Shown here: in pieces, positions 59,039 to 64,000 of the stretch | Layout of the letters: every line of letters begins with the position of its first letter | Position numbering within the stretch: position 1 is the stretch's first letter | NCBI GenBank assembly: GCA_016287245.1 | Contig: JAEEWG010000001.1 | Span: 124,001 to 188,000, forward strand | DNA length: 64,000 nucleotides | Origin: Clostridia bacterium | GTDB taxonomy: Bacteria; Bacillota; Clostridia; Saccharofermentanales; Saccharofermentanaceae | Direction: 5' to 3' | Program-made: the position numbers and the translations under genes | The notes under the pieces: model-generated | The model's database searches: none | Seen by the model: only the letters and a program-made list of their open reading frames with translations | Told to the model about the DNA's origin: nothing

Positions 59039-62000
59039 ATGCTAGAACTAAAAGACATCGTAAAGATCTATCCTGCGGGTGATAACCCGGTCGAAGCATT
59101 AAAGGGCATTAACCTGAGCTTCAGAGACAGTGATTTCGTATCGATCCTGGGTCAGTCCGGATGTGGTAAGACGACCATGCTGAACATCATCGGCGGCCTT
59201 GACCAGTACACTTCAGGTGATCTGATCATCAATGGAAAATCGACGAAAGAATACAAGGACCGTGACTGGGATACCTACCGTAACCATTCCATTGGTTTTG
59301 TTTTCCAGAGCTATAACCTGATCCCGCATCAGAATGTGCTTTCGAATGTAGAACTCGCGCTTTCCCTTTCCGGCGTAAGTAAAAAGGAGCGCCGTGAAAG
59401 AGCCACGGAAGCACTGAAAAAGGTAGGTCTTGAGGATCAGCTCAAAAAGAAGCCTTCCGAAATGTCCGGCGGTCAGATGCAGCGTGTAGCCATTGCACGT
59501 GCGATCGTAAATGATCCGGATATCATCCTCGCGGATGAGCCGACAGGCGCTCTTGATACCGAGACCAGTGTTCAGGTCATGGATATCCTGAAGGAACTTT
59601 CCAAGGATAAGCTGGTCATCATGGTCACGCACAATCCGGAGCTTGCTGAAAAGTACTCCACTCGTATTGTAAAGATGCTTGATGGTAAGATCACGGATGA
59701 CTCTGCGCCGTTTACGGAAGAAGAACAGAAGAAAGCCGATGAGATCTTCGAGAAGATGAGCAAGCTCGATAAAAAGGCAAAGAAAGAGGCTTCAAAATCC
59801 GAGAAGAAACCTTCTATGTCCTTTGCCACATCTTTTGGACTTTCCCTGAAGAATCTTTTCACAAAGAAGGGAAGAACGATTCTGACATCGTTTGCCGGTT
59901 CTATCGGTATTATCGGTATTGCGCTGATCTACTCGGTATCCCAGGGTACAAATAACTTCATCAACGAAGTTCAGGAAGATACGATTTCTGCTTATCCTTT
60001 GGAGATCCAGGCCCAGACAGTAGATCTCAGCACTCTTCTGAATGCTTTTGTCGGCAATGACGAGGCATCTACCGTGCATGAGAGAGATGCCGTGTATCAG
60101 CAGTATAAGATGTACGACATGATGAACTCTCTGATCGCTGTGGAGACGCAGGAGAATGACCTTTCTTCCTTCAAGACATATATCGAACAGGAAAAGCAAA
60201 AGAGTGACAGTGAATTCGCAGGAGCCCTTTCCGGTGTACAGTATTCCTATGACTTGAATCTTGCGATCTATACGAAGAATGTGGAAGGAAACATCATTCA
60301 TTCCGATACGACGGAACTGATGTCTGCTCTCTTCGGCGAATATACTTCGGCTATGTTCAATGTGGATATGAGCGGCCTTTCACAGAACAGTCAGAGTGCT
60401 CAGATGATGGGTTCTTCGATGACTCTCTGGAGCGAACTGCTTCCCGGAAGTAACGGTGAAGCTACCAATCCGGTCACACATAAGCAGTATGACATCGTCT
60501 ATGGACGCTGGCCGGAAAACTATGATGAGATCGTTCTTTTCCTCGATGAAAACAACGAACTGAGTGACTATACGCTTTATGCACTCGGTCTGAAGACAAA
60601 AGATGAGATCACTTCCATGATGAAGGCCGCCATGAACAAGCAGCCGCTGGAGTATTCTGATCAGCACTGGTCTTACGAAGAGATCTGCAATCTTGAGTTC
60701 CGTTCGGTACTTCCGTCCGACTGCTGGAGCTACGATGCGGCTACTGGTCTTTATAACGATCTTCGTCTTACGGAGCAGGGTCTTCAGTACCTTTACGACA
60801 ATGCGATGGTATTGAAGGTCGTCGGCATCGTCCGTCCGAACGAGGATGCGGTTTCCACGAGCCACCATGGTACACTCGGATATACGCACATGCTTACCGA
60901 GTACATCATCGAGAAGAGTAATTCGGATGCAATCGAAGCCCAGCTCAAGGATAAGGATTTCGATGTTACCTCCGGACTTCCTTTCAAAGATGAGAAGACA
61001 GCTTCTTTCGGCGAAAAGGAAAAGGCGGATTACTTTAGAGACTATGTCGGAAAGCTCGACGATCAGGGCAAAGCGGATATCTATGTGAAAGTCATGAGTA
61101 TCCCTTCCGAGTCCATGATCACGGAGTATGTAGATGCTACTTTGGCTATGCTTGACCGTCCGACGATGGAACAGATGATGATCGAGCAGATGACAGGTGA
61201 AATGGGCATGGATATCGAAACTGTCAAAGGCTATATGGCCCAGATGTCCGACGAGGATATGAAACAGGCTTTTGCGCAGGGCATCCGTGAGAAGTATCTT
61301 GCCGAATATGCCGATAATATGCAGAAAGAACTGACCACTAAGTCTGTTTCTGAACTGGCCGCTTCACTTGACCACGCAATGGAAGGATTTGATGACACGT
61401 ACTGTGCCGGCTTCTTCGACAGTATTATCGAGTTCTCCGGTTTCACATATGACTATAACCTCATCCGTCTCGGTCATCTGGATCTGAATGTGCCGTCTTC
61501 GATCCGTCTTTATGCTTCCACATTTGAGGATAAGGACACGATCGTCGACTGCATCGATGAGTATAACAACAACGTTCCTGAACTTCAGAGACTGAAGTAT
61601 ACGGACTATGTCGGTATCCTGATGTCTTCGGTAACGACGATCATTAACGCGATCACATACGTGCTCATCGCATTCGTCGCCGTATCCCTGATCGTATCTT
61701 CCATCATGATCGGCGTCATCACATTGATCTCCGTTCAGGAAAGAACCAAAGAGATCGGTATCCTCCGTTCACTTGGTGCTTCGAAGAAAAACGTCTCGAG
61801 AATGTTCAATGCGGAGACAGTGATCATCGGCTTTACCTCCGGTCTTCTCGGCGTACTGATCACGTATCTGCTTTTGATCCCGATCAATATCATCGTGCAT
61901 GATCTTACGGGTCTTAACAACCTGACCGCAGTGCTCCCGATCATTACGGCAGTGATCCTGATCGCCATCAGTGTGCTGCTTACTCTGATCGCAGGTATCA

Positions 62001-62056
62001 TCCCGTCGAGATCTGCCGCGAAGAAAGATCCGGTCGTTGCACTTAGAACAGAGTGA
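59039..62056 (+). CDS. ABC exporter, ATPase fused to a MacB/FtsX-type permease
   Basis: The 1005 residues join an ATPase domain and a permease. Walker A GQSGCGKT is at 38-45, the signature MSGGQMQR near 140, Walker B ILADEPTGALD near 160-170 and the H-loop VTHN near 200. A charged linker follows. The first permease helix lies at about 285-305, then a very large outside domain (about 310-855) and three helices at 860-1000, the topology of MacB and FtsX-like proteins. The C-terminal permease part has SVQERTKEIGILRSLGASKKN. The cargo could be a peptide, antimicrobial or lipid; MarR control suggests drug or peptide stress. No outer-membrane partner is expected in this Gram-positive type. Confidence 0.92.
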   Translation: MLELKDIVKIYPAGDNPVEALKGINLSFRDSDFVSILGQSGCGKTTMLNIIGGLDQYTSGDLIINGKSTKEYKDRDWDTYRNHSIGFVFQSYNLIPHQNVLSNVELALSLSGVSKKERRERATEALKKVGLEDQLKKKPSEMSGGQMQRVAIARAIVNDPDIILADEPTGALDTETSVQVMDILKELSKDKLVIMVTHNPELAEKYSTRIVKMLDGKITDDSAPFTEEEQKKADEIFEKMSKLDKKAKKEASKSEKKPSMSFATSFGLSLKNLFTKKGRTILTSFAGSIGIIGIALIYSVSQGTNNFINEVQEDTISAYPLEIQAQTVDLSTLLNAFVGNDEASTVHERDAVYQQYKMYDMMNSLIAVETQENDLSSFKTYIEQEKQKSDSEFAGALSGVQYSYDLNLAIYTKNVEGNIIHSDTTELMSALFGEYTSAMFNVDMSGLSQNSQSAQMMGSSMTLWSELLPGSNGEATNPVTHKQYDIVYGRWPENYDEIVLFLDENNELSDYTLYALGLKTKDEITSMMKAAMNKQPLEYSDQHWSYEEICNLEFRSVLPSDCWSYDAATGLYNDLRLTEQGLQYLYDNAMVLKVVGIVRPNEDAVSTSHHGTLGYTHMLTEYIIEKSNSDAIEAQLKDKDFDVTSGLPFKDEKTASFGEKEKADYFRDYVGKLDDQGKADIYVKVMSIPSESMITEYVDATLAMLDRPTMEQMMIEQMTGEMGMDIETVKGYMAQMSDEDMKQAFAQGIREKYLAEYADNMQKELTTKSVSELAASLDHAMEGFDDTYCAGFFDSIIEFSGFTYDYNLIRLGHLDLNVPSSIRLYASTFEDKDTIVDCIDEYNNNVPELQRLKYTDYVGILMSSVTTIINAITYVLIAFVAVSLIVSSIMIGVITLISVQERTKEIGILRSLGASKKNVSRMFNAETVIIGFTSGLLGVLITYLLLIPINIIVHDLTGLNNLTAVLPIITAVILIAISVLLTLIAGIIPSRSAAKKDPVVALRTE

Positions 62057-62085
62057 TCATATAACTCTATAAGACTGATAACAGG

Positions 62086-62148
62086 AAAATGTTTTCTTGT
62101 GCCTGCTCTTTGGATTTTCCTGGAGCGGCACAGAAAACATTTTTTATT
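62086..62148 (+). terminator. Long hairpin terminator of the ABC operon
   Basis: AAAATGTTTTCTTGTGCC pairs with GGCACAGAAAACATTTT (one bulge), continued by GCTC/GAGC inside, with a loop of about 14 bases and a T-rich end. It is much longer than a usual terminator. Confidence 0.85.
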
Positions 62149-62203
62149 GACTGTTTTTGAAATATAATTATCTTAAGATGTTTATCGGAAGGAAGCCTTT
62201 TTC

Positions 62204-63319
62204 ATGAATAGAGTATATCTGGATAATGCTGCCACGACGAAGATCCGGCCGGAAGTGGCTGAGGTCATGTCTTCTGTGCTTTTCGAAAACTATGGCAATC
62301 CTTCGTCTGTTCATAGAGAGGGTCGATCTGCAAAAAAGTGTCTTGAAGATGCAAGAGATAGTATTGCCGCATCTTTTCACTGTGATCCGAAGGAGATCCT
62401 TTTTACCTCCGGTGGGACCGAGTCCGATAACTGGGCCGTAAAATACGGAAGCAGGGGAGGACATATCATTACTTCATGTATCGAGCATCCTGCCGTTCTT
62501 CAGTCTTTCCAGACGATGGAAAAGCACGGCTTTAAGGTTACCTATCTTCCGGTGGATAAATATGGTCTCGTATCGCCTAAGGATCTTAAAGACGCTATTT
62601 CCGGGGATACTACTTTGGTGTCTGTCATGATGGTCAATAATGAGATCGGCACGATAGAACCGATCGCCGAGCTTTACGGAATTGCACATGAACAGGGTGT
62701 ACTGTTTCATACCGATGCGGTCCAGGCGGCAGGACAGATACCTATTGATCTATCTGCTCTTTCAGTAGATATGCTTTCTTTTTCTGCACACAAATTCCAT
62801 GGCCCGAAAGGTGTCGGAGGTCTTTTTGTCCGAAAAGATACGAAGCTTCTATCTATGCTTTCCGGCGGGCATCAGGAGTTCGGGTATCGCGCCGGTACGG
62901 AAAACCTTCCGGGTATCGCGGGTATGTCAAAAGCATTGGAATTGGCATGTGAAGAAATGGATGAAACATCGTCCCGTATCCGCTCTTTAAAGGAACTGAT
63001 GCGTTCGGAATTAAGCAGGAATATTCCCAATATAATCTTCCATGGTGCGACCGATCGCAGCCATCCCGGCATTCTCAATTTCTATATCCCGGGAACAGAC
63101 GGGGAGAAGACACTTCTGCTTTTGGACCTGAAAGGTTTTGCCTGCTCTGCGGGAGCGGCCTGTACATCGAAAGCAGATACGGTTTCTCATGTGATCACTT
63201 CTTTGGGAGGTTCAAAGGACGAGTCAAAGAATTCGATCCGTGTCAGTATCGGACGAGATAATAGTGAAGAAGAGATTAAGTCATTTGTATCTGCGCTTTG
63301 CTCTATTTTGAGCGCATAG
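62204..63319 (+). CDS. Cysteine desulfurase (IscS/NifS family), second copy
   Basis: The 371 residues have YLDNAATTKIRPEVAE at the start, THTDAVQAAG-like site (seen as FHTDAVQAAGQ), the PLP Lys in SFSAHKFHGPKGVGG near 200, and the catalytic Cys in FACSAGAACTSKA near 320. It is a standard type II-like NifS. It may serve Fe-S cluster assembly or tRNA thiolation with MnmA; no scaffold gene (iscU or sufU) lies in the window. GGAAGG precedes the ATG by about 10 bases. The GNAT-NimA gene follows after 15 bases. Confidence 0.94.
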   Translation: MNRVYLDNAATTKIRPEVAEVMSSVLFENYGNPSSVHREGRSAKKCLEDARDSIAASFHCDPKEILFTSGGTESDNWAVKYGSRGGHIITSCIEHPAVLQSFQTMEKHGFKVTYLPVDKYGLVSPKDLKDAISGDTTLVSVMMVNNEIGTIEPIAELYGIAHEQGVLFHTDAVQAAGQIPIDLSALSVDMLSFSAHKFHGPKGVGGLFVRKDTKLLSMLSGGHQEFGYRAGTENLPGIAGMSKALELACEEMDETSSRIRSLKELMRSELSRNIPNIIFHGATDRSHPGILNFYIPGTDGEKTLLLLDLKGFACSAGAACTSKADTVSHVITSLGGSKDESKNSIRVSIGRDNSEEEIKSFVSALCSILSA

Positions 63320-63334
63320 TAAGGAGTAACGCAT

Positions 63335-64000
63335 ATGGATGTTGTTTACGGAAAAAGGTCTGACATTTCTTCCTGGATGGTTCTGGTCCGTCTCGTGCGT
63401 GACGAGTTTCCTGGTCTTGAGACCGAGGAGGCGCTTTCAGATCATGAGAAGACGGTCCTTAAGTTTATGGATAAGATGCAGGCGATCTGCGTCAAGGAAA
63501 ATGATGAGATCAAAGGTGTACTTCTGTTTTCCAGAACCCGCAACATGATCTGTTTTCTCGCTGTAGCGCCCGGTTCCCGCAGAAACCATATAGCATCCGC
63601 GCTGATGGAAAAGACCCTTTCGGAACTGGACCGCTATCGGGATATTACCGTATCCACTTTCAGAGAAGAGGATCCCAAAGGGAAAGCACCCCGCGCACTT
63701 TATACAAAATTCGGCTTTGTAGAAGAAGAGCTTACGGAAGAATTCGGGTATCCGAACCAGGTGTTCATTCTGCCGAGGATCTTCCGTCCGATGCGAAGGA
63801 TCAAGCAGCAGATCAGCCGTGAGGAATGTGAAAAGGTCCTTTCCGAACAAAAACGCGGAGTCCTTTCCATGATCGGTGACGGCGGTTATCCTTACGGTAT
63901 ACCGATGGATCATTTCTTCTGTAAAGAAGATGGAAAGCTTTATTTCCACTGTGCCAAAGAAGGCCATAAGCTGGATGCCGTTTCCGAGTGTGACAAAGTC
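63335..64000 (+). CDS. GNAT acetyltransferase fused to NimA-like flavin domain (cut by window end)
   Basis: The frame is open from the ATG at 63335 to the end (222 codons, no stop). Residues about 20-145 look like a GNAT N-acetyltransferase, with the acetyl-CoA loop region FLAVAPGSRRNHIASALM and YTKFGFVEEE. From about 148 a second domain starts: MRRIKQQISREECEKVL, then a split-barrel with MIGDGGYPYGIPMDHFF and LYFHCAKEGHKLDAV, as in NimA/pyridoxamine-5'-phosphate-oxidase-like flavoproteins. AAGGAG precedes the ATG by 7 bases. Substrates are unknown; NimA relatives reduce nitroimidazoles. The C-terminal end of the flavin domain is missing from the window. Confidence 0.82.
   Translation, partial: MDVVYGKRSDISSWMVLVRLVRDEFPGLETEEALSDHEKTVLKFMDKMQAICVKENDEIKGVLLFSRTRNMICFLAVAPGSRRNHIASALMEKTLSELDRYRDITVSTFREEDPKGKAPRALYTKFGFVEEELTEEFGYPNQVFILPRIFRPMRRIKQQISREECEKVLSEQKRGVLSMIGDGGYPYGIPMDHFFCKEDGKLYFHCAKEGHKLDAVSECDKV

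Noticed and set aside
62147..62168. TTGACT with TATAAT before the second desulfurase
   Set aside because: Only 10 bases separate the two boxes, too few for a promoter.
1..64000. Prophage, insertion sequence, genomic island or defence system
   Set aside because: I found no integrase, transposase, phage or restriction/defence gene and no clear shift in gene style; the accessory genes are isolated singles or pairs.

Overview
The window reads as an uninterrupted chromosomal stretch from an anaerobic Clostridia-type member of the Bacillota. The reasons are a trimeric HydABC-type [FeFe]-hydrogenase, a diphosphate-dependent phosphofructokinase in place of an ATP enzyme, Gram-positive gene neighbourhoods (nadK-argR-recN, rpsO-pnp, cinA-murJ-recA-recX-rimO-pgsA, acpP-rnc-smc-ftsY-ylxM-ffh-rpsP-khpA-rimM-trmD-rplS-rbgA-rnhB-yraN, cysteine desulfurase-thiI) and a Bacillus/Clostridium-type SOS box in front of recA. 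I cannot assign a genus. I see no rRNA operon, prophage, insertion sequence or CRISPR array. Nearly all genes lie on the + strand.

Layout. 1-3.7 kb: end of NAD kinase, ArgR, RecN, and a convergent RluA-type pseudouridine synthase. 3.7-8 kb: the hydrogenase operon hydC-hydB-hydA behind a Fur-box-like palindrome, closed by a strong terminator. 8.2-11.1 kb: two accessory genes, a secreted DUF6273/fibronectin-like protein and a leucine-rich-repeat protein. 11.1-14.1 kb: Pfp (-) and a diguanylate cyclase (+). 14.1-17.2 kb: rpsO, pnp with a striking leader, and tRNA-Pro(GGG). 17.2-20.4 kb: two membrane proteins of unknown function, an SDR reductase and tRNA-Trp. 20.5-28.9 kb: a tight operon proC-rnhA-nudix-ftsK-folD-cinA-murJ. 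29-32.6 kb: recA-recX-rimO-pgsA. 32.7-47.3 kb: lipid, RNA-processing, chromosome, protein-targeting and ribosome-maturation genes, interrupted by a DUF3267 metalloprotease and an oppositely oriented M1-type lipoprotein peptidase. 47.4-58.4 kb: a ComEC-like surface lipoprotein, aspartate aminotransferase, purB, cysteine desulfurase-thiI, a zinc-ribbon membrane protein, glyA and rarA. 58.5-64 kb: a MarR regulator with a large ABC exporter, a second cysteine desulfurase, and a GNAT-NimA fusion cut by the window end.

Function. Much of the window serves translation (S15, S16, L19, RimM, TrmD, RimO, RluA, ThiI, RNase III, PNPase, RbgA), protein export (FtsY/YlxM/Ffh) and genome upkeep (RecN, RecA, RecX, SMC, FtsK, RarA, RNases HI and HII). 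Energy metabolism is represented by the NAD-linked hydrogenase and PPi-dependent glycolysis.

Most worth a second look: (i) a dispersed palindromic element in three intergenic regions (38.5, 48.9 and 55.6 kb). Its 34-35-nt core is nearly invariant, including predicted unpaired bases, while the apical stem shows a compensatory change and the outer arms differ in sequence but still pair. It looks like an uncharacterised structured RNA or hairpin-type mobile repeat. (ii) Mutually exclusive hairpins in the pnp leader, one of which buries the ribosome-binding site. (iii) A hairpin that would bring a distant Shine-Dalgarno next to the khpA start. (iv) A serine at the usual proton-relay cysteine of HydA. 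(v) A GNAT-NimA two-domain protein. All structures and promoters were found by eye and have not been computed.
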